From: Metasolibacillus sp.
GTDB lineage: Bacteria > Bacillota > Bacilli > Bacillales_A > Planococcaceae
Length of the DNA: 63,271 nt
Direction: 5' to 3'
NCBI RefSeq assembly: GCF_025291715.1
Contig: NZ_JAMBIZ010000019.1
Span: 1 to 63,271, forward strand
Positions 16,686 through 25,185 of the stretch are shown in pieces. A program made the position numbers and the translations under genes. Numbering within the stretch: the stretch's first letter is position 1; each line of letters begins with the position of its first letter. Below the pieces are notes generated by a model, which ran no database searches, was not told the DNA's origin, and was given only the letters and a program-made list of their open reading frames with translations.

Positions 16686-17315
16686 TTAAATTTGTAAAAA
16701 ATCCTTGACTTTGACGATCGCTTCATCATCGCCAATGAAATAAATGACATTGCCAATATTCAGTGTTGCATAAGGTCCTGGCGATAAAATTAAATGGTCA
16801 TCTTTGCGAATCGCAATAATCGTTGCGTGTGTATTATGCCAAAAATTAATTTCACTTAAATTCTGGTCTAAATATGGACATGCCTCTGTAATTTCAAGCT
16901 GAAAAGGAACGAAAGGGTTAATGGAGCGGAAGCGCTCTGTCCGGTTGACTAATTCCTTCGCTGTTTCCTGCATAGTCATTAAATCGCTAATTTGCTTGTC
17001 AATTGCTTGCTGTAATGAAACTTGTAGCTCTCGAACCGTTTGCACGCCTTCAAGACGTTGAATGAGCTTGACCGCATTTTCATAGGAGGTGATGACAACA
17101 CCACTGCCCTTTGTCGCTTCCACAATTTCTAAATCCTGCAACACCGCTATTGCGCGGCGGGCTGTTTCTGCTGATACACCATATTGTGATGCGAGTGATG
17201 AACGCGCATATATTTTATCACCAACAATATATTTTTTTTCCACAATTTTTGCCGCAATATCTTCGGCAATCGTTTGATAGCGTGGCTTTTTAATTTGCAA
17301 TTTTTTTGTTTCCAT
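16686..17315 (-). CDS. busR: BusR-like GntR-type regulator with RCK_C domain
   Basis: About 209 residues. A GntR winged helix (YQTIAEDIAAKIVEKKYIVGDKIYARSSLASQYGVSAETARRAIAVLQDLEIVEATKGSGVVI) is joined by a coiled linker to a C-terminal RCK_C/TrkA_C domain (about 125-209, ending VIYFIGDDEAIVKVKDFLQI). This is the architecture of BusR, which represses betaine uptake in lactococci and streptococci when bound to c-di-AMP through RCK_C. It lies directly upstream of opuAA on the same strand. Start 17315 (AGAGG, 8 bases) or 17333 are both possible. Function by architecture and context; c-di-AMP binding is inferred. Confidence 0.85.
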   Translation of the reverse strand: METKKLQIKKPRYQTIAEDIAAKIVEKKYIVGDKIYARSSLASQYGVSAETARRAIAVLQDLEIVEATKGSGVVITSYENAVKLIQRLEGVQTVRELQVSLQQAIDKQISDLMTMQETAKELVNRTERFRSINPFVPFQLEITEACPYLDQNLSEINFWHNTHATIIAIRKDDHLILSPGPYATLNIGNVIYFIGDDEAIVKVKDFLQI

Positions 17316-17412
17316 CGTGCTTGCCTCTTTCATAGTATGCTTCTTCCTATAGTATATCATTGCTACTGAAAGCGCACGTATTTGTTATATAATAAGAAGG
17401 GGTGATTTTCCT

Positions 17413-18120
17413 ATGGAGCAAATTGTAGAATGGTTAACATTATCAAAGCATACCGTCGTTTTAACAGGGGCAGGCATGTCAACGGAGAGTGGGCTAGCCG
17501 ATTTTCGCTCGAAAAGTGGCTGGTGGCAACAGATTGACCCACGCACTGTCGCAACAACGGAGGCGCTCACTTCGAATTATGCGCTGTTCCAGCAATTTTA
17601 TGCGGCTAGAATACAAGCATTAGAGGATGTGAAGCCACATGACGGGCATTTTATTTTAACGAATTGGCAGCGACGTGGACTTATCCAGCATATTGCTACA
17701 CAAAACGTTGATGGGCTACATACGTTAGCAGGTAGTGACAATGTAGACGAGCTGCACGGCTCGATTCGCTCAGTGCGCTGTCAAAAATGCGGTCAAGCGG
17801 CTGAAATGCAGCATTTTTTAGCAAAAGAAGCATGTCCCTGTGGTGGGAAATTGCGTCCGAATGTCGTGCTGTTTGGTGAAAATTTGCCACAGGGGGCATG
17901 GAATCATACATTGTCCCATATGAAGGCAGCACAGCTTGTTATTGTGATTGGCACAAGCTTAGAGGTATATCCAGTGAGTCAATTGCCACACATGACAAAC
18001 GGCAAAACAGTCTATATTAATCTGGAAAGTGGGCAAAGTCATTTTGATCTAACAATTGAGGGCAAGGCAGGAGAAACATTAAAAATAATCGATGCGTTGC
18101 TTAAGCGTGATACAATATAG
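17413..18120 (+). CDS. srtN: NAD-dependent protein deacetylase (sirtuin)
   Basis: 235 residues. Sir2 motifs are complete: GAGMSTESGLADFRS (NAD binding), TQNVDGLH, catalytic His in ELHGSI, four zinc cysteines (CQKCG and CPCGG), GTSLEVYP. Removes acyl groups from lysines of cytoplasmic enzymes such as acetyl-CoA synthetase, with NAD as co-substrate. Divergent from the busR-like gene with a short shared promoter region. AGAAGGGGTGATT precedes the ATG. The symbol follows the B. subtilis orthologue; cobB is the enterobacterial name. Confidence 0.93.
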   Translation: MEQIVEWLTLSKHTVVLTGAGMSTESGLADFRSKSGWWQQIDPRTVATTEALTSNYALFQQFYAARIQALEDVKPHDGHFILTNWQRRGLIQHIATQNVDGLHTLAGSDNVDELHGSIRSVRCQKCGQAAEMQHFLAKEACPCGGKLRPNVVLFGENLPQGAWNHTLSHMKAAQLVIVIGTSLEVYPVSQLPHMTNGKTVYINLESGQSHFDLTIEGKAGETLKIIDALLKRDTI

Positions 18121-18139
18121 AACAAAGGAGCGGATAAGT

Positions 18140-18565
18140 ATGTTAAAAACAACTGTATTTGAGCAATTAAAAATAGCGATGAAAGAAAAGGATACGCTAG
18201 CAAAGGGTGTATTAACGCTTGTTAAATCAGCATTAGACCTTGCGGAGAAGGAAAAGGGTAGCGTTTTAACAGCAGAAGAGGAGATTGCTATCGTCAATCG
18301 CGAAATTAAGCAAACGAATCAAGCGTTAGAAGGGGCACAATCGGCAGGAAGAGAAGATTTAATTGACAAAGAGCAAGCGAAACTAGAAATTTTAAAGCGC
18401 TTCTTACCAAAGCAATTAACAGAAGAGGAAATCGTTGCACAGCTGACAGCAGCAGGCGTTACAAAAGGCATGAATATGGGCGATGCGATGAAAATTGCCA
18501 AGCCACTTTTAGCAGGCAAAGCAGATGGTGCGTTGATGTCGAAGGCTGTGAAAAGCTTGATTTAA
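18140..18565 (+). CDS. yqeY: GatB/YqeY-domain protein
   Basis: 141 residues, all-helical, covering the whole YqeY family: MKEKDTLAKGVLTLVKSALDLAEKEKG, FLPKQLTEEEIVAQL and GDAMKIAKPLLAGKADGALMSKAVKSLI. The family shares the tail domain of GatB amidotransferase subunits and is thought to contact tRNA, but its role is not settled. AAAGGAGCGGATAAGT before the ATG at 18140 rejects a 16-residue extension overlapping the sirtuin gene. Follows srtN by 19 bases, so probably cotranscribed. Confidence 0.92.
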   Translation: MLKTTVFEQLKIAMKEKDTLAKGVLTLVKSALDLAEKEKGSVLTAEEEIAIVNREIKQTNQALEGAQSAGREDLIDKEQAKLEILKRFLPKQLTEEEIVAQLTAAGVTKGMNMGDAMKIAKPLLAGKADGALMSKAVKSLI

Positions 18566-18581
18566 CAAGCTAGCATTGACG

Positions 18582-19010
18582 ATGAAAAAAATAATTTCAT
18601 TTTTAATCTTGGTTTTAATAATTTTTGTTGCTGGATTAATGTATTTGAATAGGAATCAATCTTTAATGAATTTAGAGAATTTTCCATCTGAACATTCAAT
18701 TGAAGGTGCTGCGTTAACATCAATTGAACATTTTTCTGATAAAGATGCCTATCTCTATCATTTAAATGATGATGAATTTGTGATGCTATTACAATTGTTA
18801 TCACAGGCATCTGTAAAGAAATCGTTTGGCGCCCAGGAGGCAACAGCGGAATATTATTTAATTATTAGCTCAAAAGAAAAGGATTATATTTTTCCTGTAA
18901 ACGATAATAAAATGAGTATTGGCTTTAATCAACTATACGAGCTTCAGGATCATGCTTTAACAGATTTTCTTGATGCAATAGCTAATAAAAATAGCGCTTC
19001 ACAAACATAG
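18582..19010 (+). CDS. Membrane-anchored small protein, unknown function
   Basis: 142 residues: an uncleaved signal anchor (KKIISFLILVLIIFVAGLMYL, about 2-22), then a 120-residue hydrophilic outer domain, acidic and without cysteines. Starts 16 bases after yqeY; no convincing ribosome site precedes ATG 18582 (a TTG at 18576 is an alternative), so it may be translated by coupling. No family recognised. A terminator follows at once. Confidence 0.65.
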   Translation: MKKIISFLILVLIIFVAGLMYLNRNQSLMNLENFPSEHSIEGAALTSIEHFSDKDAYLYHLNDDEFVMLLQLLSQASVKKSFGAQEATAEYYLIISSKEKDYIFPVNDNKMSIGFNQLYELQDHALTDFLDAIANKNSASQT

Positions 19011-19026
19011 TGAGGCGCTATTTTTG
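18986..19026. terminator. Terminator between the anchor protein and the chemoreceptor
   Basis: AAATAGCGCTTCAC pairs with GTGAGGCGCTATTT around AAACATA, ending in T-runs on both strands; it serves the two converging genes. Confidence 0.8.
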
Positions 19027-19031
19027 AATAT

Positions 19032-20741
19032 TTAATATGAAAATTGACTTAAAATCTGCTTTAATTGCTTGCTCAACGTCTGTAGCTCATCTGCGGAACG
19101 TGCAACGCTTTCAATCGCTTTATGCTGCTCATCTGCAGATGCGGCTACCTCCTCTGTTGTTGCGGCGGTTTGCTCTGTAATCGCGGTCATGCTTTCAATT
19201 GCAGTAGCTGTGCCGTTCTGCAAACTCGTAATGTTATGCATGCCTTGTGAAACTTCCGAAATAGAGTGCTGAATCGTTTCAATAGATTGGGAAATCGTTT
19301 GGAAAGCTTGCTCTGTTTCGATTGTCACTTGCTCCTGCTTGCCTGCAATTACTTGCGTTTGCTGGAGGGCAGTAGAAGCATTTGTTGATTCCTTCAGCAT
19401 GAGCTGAATCATCTCGCGAATTTGCGTTGTCGCATTGGCAGATTCCTCGGCTAGCTTTCTTACCTCGTCTGCCACGACCGCAAAGCCTTTGCCATGCTCA
19501 CCAGCACGTGCCGCCTCAATGCTTGCGTTCAGTGCAAGTAAATTCGTTTGGTCAGCGATGCCAGAAATAACATCGGTCACAGTACCGATGCTTGTTACCT
19601 TTGCAAGCAACTCACTCATCACGGCATGGACATCTGCTAGCACCTTTGTAGAGGCAGTTGCGGTATCGCGTAGCTGCACTACTTGCTTCATGCCTTCTAC
19701 ACTAGCGCTCGTCGCTTCCTGCGATTGTGTCAGCATGCTCGCCGTCACTTCAGCAACACGCTCTACTTGATGGGATACTTCCTGTACTTTTTCATTTGTT
19801 GTTTCAGCATCGATTGCCCCCTGAGAAGCGCCTTTTGCCATATCATGAATCGCATTTGTAATATTCTCAATAGATACGGTCGTTTCCTCTACAACAGCGC
19901 TGACTACATTCGATGTTTCGACAACCTCTTCAGCTGCGTTATCTACAGATTGCACAAGTGAGCGTAAGTTTTCCTTCATCGTATTGACCGATTGACCTAG
20001 CTTACCTAGCTCGTCCTGCTGGTTTAGCTGTAGCGCTTCACCCGCAAGATTACCACTGGCAATTTGCTCTGTTTCACGCATAATCATCAAAATAATTTGG
20101 ACAATTCGCTTGATCACGATGATGCCAATGCTCACAACAATCGCTAGCGTAATGACTAAAGCAGCAATCATTACAATGTTCTTCCATTGATTATTTGATT
20201 GTAAGCTTTCGATTGATTGTTGGGCAGTGTTATCAATTAATTGCTCAATTTCATCTAAATTGCTGCGTGCCATTTCAAAGGTCGCATCAATTTCCTTGAC
20301 CGCTAAAGTGGACTGCAATGCTTGACTTTGCCAGTGTGTAAAATTTTCATTAAAAAGATCAAAGTTTTGGGCCATTGTTTGGCCAGATTGTTCATGCATC
20401 AATGTAGTAAAGGCATCTGTTCCTTCTAGCAATTGACGTGCCTTTTGGACACGCTGCGTTACCTGCTCAATATTTTCCTCGTAATCCTTTTTATTCGCAT
20501 CAATCTCTTGATTGCTTGTGCTCTCAAACATGCGAATAATTGCTAGATTTGCCTGATATAAATCACGGTCTGCCTCAATCAAGCTTGTTTGGGCAGTGTA
20601 TACCTCATCATATAAAATTGTTTTTAAATGCGTAAAGCTTTGCTGACTTAGCAGCATATTGACGATAAATATGACAATTAGCAAAATAATCGGCATGGAA
20701 AATAGTAAACCTAATTTTGTACGAATAGACCAATGTTTCAT
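19032..20741 (-). CDS. Methyl-accepting chemotaxis protein
   Basis: 569 residues. Membrane segment at the N-terminus ([22 protein letters not shown]), a helical outer domain of about 150 residues of the four-helix type, second membrane segment ([22 protein letters not shown]), HAMP, then a long coiled-coil signalling domain with the conserved hairpin tip [41 protein letters not shown]. Signals to CheA/CheW. Ligand unknown. ATG 20741 is used (AAGGGGTG, 8 bases); a GTG three codons earlier is possible. Monocistronic, away from other chemotaxis genes. Confidence 0.93.
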   Translation of the reverse strand: MKHWSIRTKLGLLFSMPIILLIVIFIVNMLLSQQSFTHLKTILYDEVYTAQTSLIEADRDLYQANLAIIRMFESTSNQEIDANKKDYEENIEQVTQRVQKARQLLEGTDAFTTLMHEQSGQTMAQNFDLFNENFTHWQSQALQSTLAVKEIDATFEMARSNLDEIEQLIDNTAQQSIESLQSNNQWKNIVMIAALVITLAIVVSIGIIVIKRIVQIILMIMRETEQIASGNLAGEALQLNQQDELGKLGQSVNTMKENLRSLVQSVDNAAEEVVETSNVVSAVVEETTVSIENITNAIHDMAKGASQGAIDAETTNEKVQEVSHQVERVAEVTASMLTQSQEATSASVEGMKQVVQLRDTATASTKVLADVHAVMSELLAKVTSIGTVTDVISGIADQTNLLALNASIEAARAGEHGKGFAVVADEVRKLAEESANATTQIREMIQLMLKESTNASTALQQTQVIAGKQEQVTIETEQAFQTISQSIETIQHSISEVSQGMHNITSLQNGTATAIESMTAITEQTAATTEEVAASADEQHKAIESVARSADELQTLSKQLKQILSQFSY

Positions 20742-20850
20742 TATTATCACCCCTTCAATTAACTAAATAATAGCATATTTATAATAGAATAAAGGATAAA
20801 TATTCTAAAAAACAGCATAAAAAAAGCATGCAATGCTTGCTATATTATGC

Positions 20851-21048
20851 TATACTATTGGCAATTCGAAACGGAAAGGAAGATGGGTGGCCGATGTTAA
20901 ACTAACCTGATTTTTTACACATGATGAATCATTCAGCATGAAAAAAACAGGATTAGTCTGCCCATTTTCCATAAATGATTGTTTTTCTGCCTATGCGGAA
21001 AAGCTTATTTGTTGCCGACTAATCCTTCCATTACGGGAGGATTTTTTT
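20851..21048 (+). promoter_or_regulatory. Leader-ORF transcription attenuator of the ABC-F gene
   Basis: Extended -10 promoter TGCTATACT (-10 at 20851-20856), then a short ORF and three competing helices. Helix 1: CCTGATTTTTT (20906-20916) with AAAAAAACAGG (20941-20951). Antiterminator: GGATTAGTC (20950-20958) with GACTAATCC (21017-21025). Terminator: AATCCTTCC (21021-21029) with GGGAGGATT (21035-21043) plus seven T. Helix 1 and terminator go together; ribosome stalling in the leader ORF would free 20950-20958 to pair with 21017-21025 and break the terminator. Confidence 0.85.
20894..20905 (+). CDS. Three-residue leader peptide (MLN)
   Basis: ATG TTA AAC TAA ends exactly one base before helix 1 of the attenuator, so a ribosome held here would cover the 5' arm. 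An overlapping alternative, ATG at 20883 encoding MGGRC with AAGGA close ahead, stops at 20900 and would act the same way. Very short leader ORFs are known ahead of ABC-F resistance genes in Firmicutes. Confidence 0.6.
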   Translation: MLN

Positions 21049-21077
21049 GTTCTCCTAAAGCTTAAGGGGGCATTTTT

Positions 21078-22703
21078 ATGATAGAACTATTAAAAATACA
21101 TGATGTGACACTTGAATTCGAGCAAGTTGTTTTATTGCAAAACGTGCGATTATCGTTAACAGAAGGTGATGTTGTTGGCATCGTTGGCAAAAATGGTGCA
21201 GGCAAATCAACTCTTCTGCATTTGCTTAATGGTGATATGGAGCCAAGTACAGGCACTGTGCAATGGCAGCGTCATATAACACCGCTCTACATTCAGCAAG
21301 AGCAGGAAACGTATGATGAAACGTCATACGCCAATGCTGAGCTTTTAGCGAAATGGCATGTACCTGACAATGACTATGCGACATTAAGTGGCGGTGAAAA
21401 GCTGAAGCTGCGCCTTGCAGCGGGATTTTCAAAGGCAAAGGACTTACTTTTATTAGATGAGCCAACAAACCATTTAGATGATGCAAGCATTCAGCTATTA
21501 ATCGAGCAAATGAAAGCATATAAAGGAACGATTGTCGTTGCGTCGCATGACCGAGCGTTTTTAGATAAGGTTGCGACAAAAATTTGGGCGATTGAAAATA
21601 AAGAAATACGTGCATATCACGGCAACTACACGCATTATAAAAAAGTCCGTGCCGATGAACGAAAGGCACAGCAGCACGCCTATGAGCAGCAGCAAAAGAA
21701 AATCGAGCGCATTGAGGGGCAGCTAACAAATTTAACAAGCTGGTCAAATAAAGCGCATGCGCAGTCAACAAAACAGGAAGGCTTTAAAGAATATCACCGT
21801 GTGAAGGCGAAGCGTACGGACTCTCAAATTAAATCAAAAAGAAAACGCCTAGAGCAGGAGCTAAAGACGGCAAAAGTAGAGCAGGTAGCAAAGCCGTATG
21901 AGGTGCAATTCGAAATTCATGCAACAGCGAAGCGAGGCAAGCGCTTTTTAGAGGCGACAGGCATTGAAAAGCGTATTGGGAACAAGCTGTTATTTAAAGC
22001 ACAGCATTTCACAATTATGCATGGTGAAAAAGTGGCGCTTATCGGTCCAAATGGTGTGGGCAAAACGACTTTTTTACAGATGGTGATGGGGAAGGAAGCC
22101 TATGACGGCAAGCTGTGGCTCTCACCGACCGCATCCATCGGCTATTTATCGCAAAATGTCTTCGATTTGCCGTTAATGCAAACACCTGCGCAAATGTTCC
22201 ATCGTGCTACCTTTGAGGACAGAAGCGTTGTTCAGCATTTAATGAAGCAGCTTGGCTTCACGGCGGTGCATTGGGAAAACCCAATTGATACGATGAGCAT
22301 GGGCGAACGCGTCAAGCTAAAGCTGATGCAATTTATTTTGCAAAATAAAGATGTGCTGCTGCTAGATGAGCCAACAAATCATTTAGATATGGAATCACGC
22401 GAGCAGCTAGAAGCAACATTGCAGCAATTTACAGGAACGATTTTAGCGGTGTCACATGACCAATATTTTTTACAGCAAATCACGGATGAGCAGCTTATCA
22501 TTGAAGAGAGCAGGTTAAAAAAGCATATCGTACAGCAGGAAATTCAGCAGGACAATAGCGCAGCATTATTAGCATTAGAAACAGAGCGGCAGGCTGTCTT
22601 AGGGAAGCTAAGCCTTGCACAGCTTGGCTCTGAACAATATATGAAATTAGATCAACGTTTTAATGAGCTGACGAAGGAAATTAATGCGTTGAAAATTAAA
22701 TAA
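21078..22703 (+). CDS. ABC-F ribosome protection protein (antibiotic resistance type)
   Basis: 541 residues, two ATPase domains and no membrane part. Domain 1: Walker A GKNGAGKST (38-46), signature LSGGE (103-107), LLLLDEPTNHLD (123-134). A basic linker of about 75 residues rich in Lys, Gln and Arg is the arm that reaches the ribosome. Domain 2: GPNGVGKTT, altered signature MSMGE, LLLLDEPTNHLD. Size and the resistance-type attenuator upstream fit VmlR/Vga/Lsa-like proteins that dislodge lincosamides, pleuromutilins and streptogramin A from the peptidyl transferase centre. The exact drug class cannot be read from sequence. AAGGGGG precedes the ATG. Confidence 0.88.
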   Translation: MIELLKIHDVTLEFEQVVLLQNVRLSLTEGDVVGIVGKNGAGKSTLLHLLNGDMEPSTGTVQWQRHITPLYIQQEQETYDETSYANAELLAKWHVPDNDYATLSGGEKLKLRLAAGFSKAKDLLLLDEPTNHLDDASIQLLIEQMKAYKGTIVVASHDRAFLDKVATKIWAIENKEIRAYHGNYTHYKKVRADERKAQQHAYEQQQKKIERIEGQLTNLTSWSNKAHAQSTKQEGFKEYHRVKAKRTDSQIKSKRKRLEQELKTAKVEQVAKPYEVQFEIHATAKRGKRFLEATGIEKRIGNKLLFKAQHFTIMHGEKVALIGPNGVGKTTFLQMVMGKEAYDGKLWLSPTASIGYLSQNVFDLPLMQTPAQMFHRATFEDRSVVQHLMKQLGFTAVHWENPIDTMSMGERVKLKLMQFILQNKDVLLLDEPTNHLDMESREQLEATLQQFTGTILAVSHDQYFLQQITDEQLIIEESRLKKHIVQQEIQQDNSAALLALETERQAVLGKLSLAQLGSEQYMKLDQRFNELTKEINALKIK

Positions 22704-22705
22704 AG

Positions 22706-22738
22706 ACAGAGAGCCTAATTAGGCGTCTCTGTTTTTTC
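22706..22738 (+). terminator. Terminator of the ABC-F gene
   Basis: ACAGAGA (22706-22712) pairs with TCTCTGT (22726-22732) around an internal GCCTAATTAGGC palindrome; TTTTTT follows. Confidence 0.9.
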
Positions 22739-22739
22739 T

Positions 22740-23228
22740 TTAACTACACCTTGGCAACAATTCACCCTTCAGTAAACTAAATCTCTTTATATAACAGAAG
22801 ATAATTATAAATAAATTTAACATGGATAATTCATCAACTTCTTTTTACAACTCTTCTATAACAATTAATCTATCATTATAATAAGACAAAATTTTACTTT
22901 TCAATTCTTTTCGATATCTTTGAAAAAATAAATCATGCTGATAATACGATAATCACTATAGGTACTAATTACATCAAGCTATTCATGATTAAACTATTAA
23001 TGAAAACATTTATTGCGGTCTTAATCTTCTAATTTAACAATTGATAAAGGTGACAGAAGTGAATTAATTAATTCAGAACTAAATGTTCACTTCATTCTGC
23101 TCCCATGAATTACGATTGACAGCCTTCACGTTCTCCTCTTTCTTACATTTTAAAAAAACTGCCCTTCAAAAAGGCAGCCGATTATTTAACAAAAGTATAC
23201 GTTTTTAGATTTTAAATTATTTTCAGTT
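22740..23228. other. Gene-free AT-rich stretch
   Basis: About 490 bases with no credible reading frame, RNA gene or repeat that I can see. It marks the left edge of an accessory island carrying three transposase-related sequences. Confidence 0.5.
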
Positions 23229-23474
23229 TTAAGAATATTCTACCCAAACTTTATATCTCCTATTATTATCATTATCCCTCATAGTTTTCGTAAAAACTCT
23301 GAAGCCTTTCATCCCAGCAAGTCTAAAAGCTAAAGAATAAGCTACCTTATAATCTGGTGTGTCATAACCATCATACAGTCTTGCATACATTTCATTTCCT
23401 ATTGAATCAGCCCATACATCTGCTTCGTATAAACTATCAAATATAGTATCTTCTATCTTCCATCTAAGTGTCAT
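23229..23474 (-). CDS. Small hypothetical protein
   Basis: 81 residues: MTLRWKIEDTIFDSLYEADVWADSIGNEMYARLYDGYDTPDYKVAYSLAFRLAGMKGFRVFTKTMRDNDNNRRYKVWVEYS. Mixed alpha/beta composition with many aromatic residues, no membrane segment. GATGGGGGC is about 8 bases ahead of the ATG. No family recognised; it lies at the edge of the insertion-sequence island and may be acquired. Confidence 0.55.
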   Translation of the reverse strand: MTLRWKIEDTIFDSLYEADVWADSIGNEMYARLYDGYDTPDYKVAYSLAFRLAGMKGFRVFTKTMRDNDNNRRYKVWVEYS

Positions 23475-23633
23475 CTTTTAGCCCCCATCTAGAAAATTTA
23501 ATTTACTCTACATTTAAAAAGATATAATATGTTTCATTTTTTCTTAATTACTATTATAGCTGAGTCAATTTCATAAATCGATTTTTTCAAGAGCTTAAAC
23601 TGCTCCTCTGTTAAAACTTACGTTTTTAAAAAA

Positions 23634-24989
23634 TTATGCAGCTGTCTGTTTTCCTTGTAATTGTGTGTTGATACGATCAACTACTAATTTGCAGGCGTTA
23701 TAAATAAACGTCACCAGATTGAAATGGAACTTAGCCTTTTTACCAGTTCTGTGACGAATGTTGTTTAATTGAAAGAATTGTTTTAAATAAGCATTTACAC
23801 GTTCCACTGCCGTACGTTCTTTGTAGAGTTTTTTCCACAATTCGGAGCCTCGTGCTGGATATGTGTACTTTCGAATATTAGTTTCACACTTGATTTTGAA
23901 GATCTTTTGACAAAGTGAATCTTCTCGTAACGGACACGTTGCACATTCTTTTGGACGAGTGAACTTAAGTGTTTGGTACTTTTCGTCAAAGCTGTCGTAA
24001 CAGTAGCTGTGTTCACGCACACACGTTGGTCGAAAGTGTTGATCAAAGCCAATCATGTCTCCTTCTCGACGGACGTTATATGGAATAACAGCACGCATTG
24101 TTTGATGAAGTGCTTGGCGATAAATCGGTTCATAGTCATAACCGGCATCAAAAATAGCCGTTGTAAAATGATTGGGAATCAAGTTTGCTACCCTTTTAAG
24201 TAATGGAATAACGGCTTTACTGTCATGTAAATTCCCTGAAGACATCAAGCGAGCAACAATATATTGGCTTTTTGTTGAAACGGCTAAATGGCCTTTAAAG
24301 CCGTACCAGAACGTATTTTTACCATCACTATTTTTCTTGATGCCCCAGTCAGGTGCTATCGGAATGTCTTGCCAAAGTGTTTCTGCTGAAATCGTTAATT
24401 GCGCCTCCAACTTCTTTTCATAAGTGGTTTGATTCGCTTCGATTTCGGCTTGTTCAGCTAACCAGGCAGCGTGTTCTTCTTTCGTTTTACGACCCCGTTT
24501 TTTCGGGGCTACAGGTTCTTTTTTTTCAGAAGGTTTTGAGGCATCGCGTGATTCGAAATGTGTCGCGTCGAAACCAAGGTGTTCATCACATAAAAATCCT
24601 TCAATAAAGGCTGTTTGAATGAGTTCATCTTGCATCGTGTCCATTATATCGGACTCACTAATCACGCGAATCATTCGTGAATAGGATGCTTCGGATGGAA
24701 CAGAATCTGAAATAAGAAAACCGCAATCCAGACGGAATAAAGGGTCGTTGACTAAACGTTTTACTAAGTCCTTTACTGTTGGAATGCGTTCTATAATCCG
24801 AATGATGAGTGATTGAATCATCGCACCATAGTTACATTCACGTGGAGCACCACGCAATGTCTTTTTTGAAAAGAGATGAAAGATTGGTTGTACATCGAAA
24901 GTAGAGAAAATCGCATCAAATCGGTGCGAGCTTTCCATATCAAATAATTCTTGGATGTCAAAAAGACTAATTTGTTTTATAATAGTCAT
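23634..24989 (-). CDS. Transposase, IS1182-like
   Basis: 451 residues. N-terminal DUF772-type region (LRGAPRECNYGAMIQSLIIRIIERIPTVKDLVKRLVNDPLFR), a lysine-rich insert (KKEPVAPKKRGRKTKEE), then the DDE domain: GFDATHFESRD, FDAGYDYEPI, a four-cysteine cluster CATCPLREDSLCQKIFKIKC and the Glu-bearing YKERTAVERVNAYLKQFFQLNNIR. This order is that of IS1182-type transposases. The frame is intact. I could not find matching terminal inverted repeats; a sequence near 25010-25030 (GGTTGTTTAGTCACTAC) may be the right end but has no clear partner near 23575. Confidence 0.88.
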   Translation of the reverse strand: MTIIKQISLFDIQELFDMESSHRFDAIFSTFDVQPIFHLFSKKTLRGAPRECNYGAMIQSLIIRIIERIPTVKDLVKRLVNDPLFRLDCGFLISDSVPSEASYSRMIRVISESDIMDTMQDELIQTAFIEGFLCDEHLGFDATHFESRDASKPSEKKEPVAPKKRGRKTKEEHAAWLAEQAEIEANQTTYEKKLEAQLTISAETLWQDIPIAPDWGIKKNSDGKNTFWYGFKGHLAVSTKSQYIVARLMSSGNLHDSKAVIPLLKRVANLIPNHFTTAIFDAGYDYEPIYRQALHQTMRAVIPYNVRREGDMIGFDQHFRPTCVREHSYCYDSFDEKYQTLKFTRPKECATCPLREDSLCQKIFKIKCETNIRKYTYPARGSELWKKLYKERTAVERVNAYLKQFFQLNNIRHRTGKKAKFHFNLVTFIYNACKLVVDRINTQLQGKQTAA

Positions 24990-25060
24990 GAGGCATCATT
25001 CCTTTCGGTGGGTTGTTTAGTCACTACCATTATATCGAATTTGGGGAGGTGCCTCATTCT

Positions 25061-25130
25061 ATGGGGAAAATGAGCGCAGAAGATAAATTAGCAGCGGTTC
25101 ATACATAAATGGTCACCGCCACAATTAAAG
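25061..25130 (+). pseudogene. IS3-type orfA, 5' fragment
   Basis: ATG at 25061, preceded by GGGGAGG, reads MGKMSAEDKLAAVHT and stops at TAA 25106-25108. In another frame NGHRHN follows, as expected for the N-terminus of IS3/IS150 OrfA (HT-LNG-). The homology ends about 25130. A frameshifted remnant of an insertion sequence left next to the IS1182-like element. Confidence 0.55.
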
Positions 25131-25185
25131 GCTCAATTCCTAATTCTCTGGAATCAAGTCTATTTTTTTATATGATGAGATTTTT

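Noticed and set aside
23475-25060. Terminal inverted repeats of the IS1182-like element
   Set aside because: GTAGTGACTAAAC is a candidate at the right side (about 25010-25030) but no matching copy was found left of 23634, so element limits are not called.
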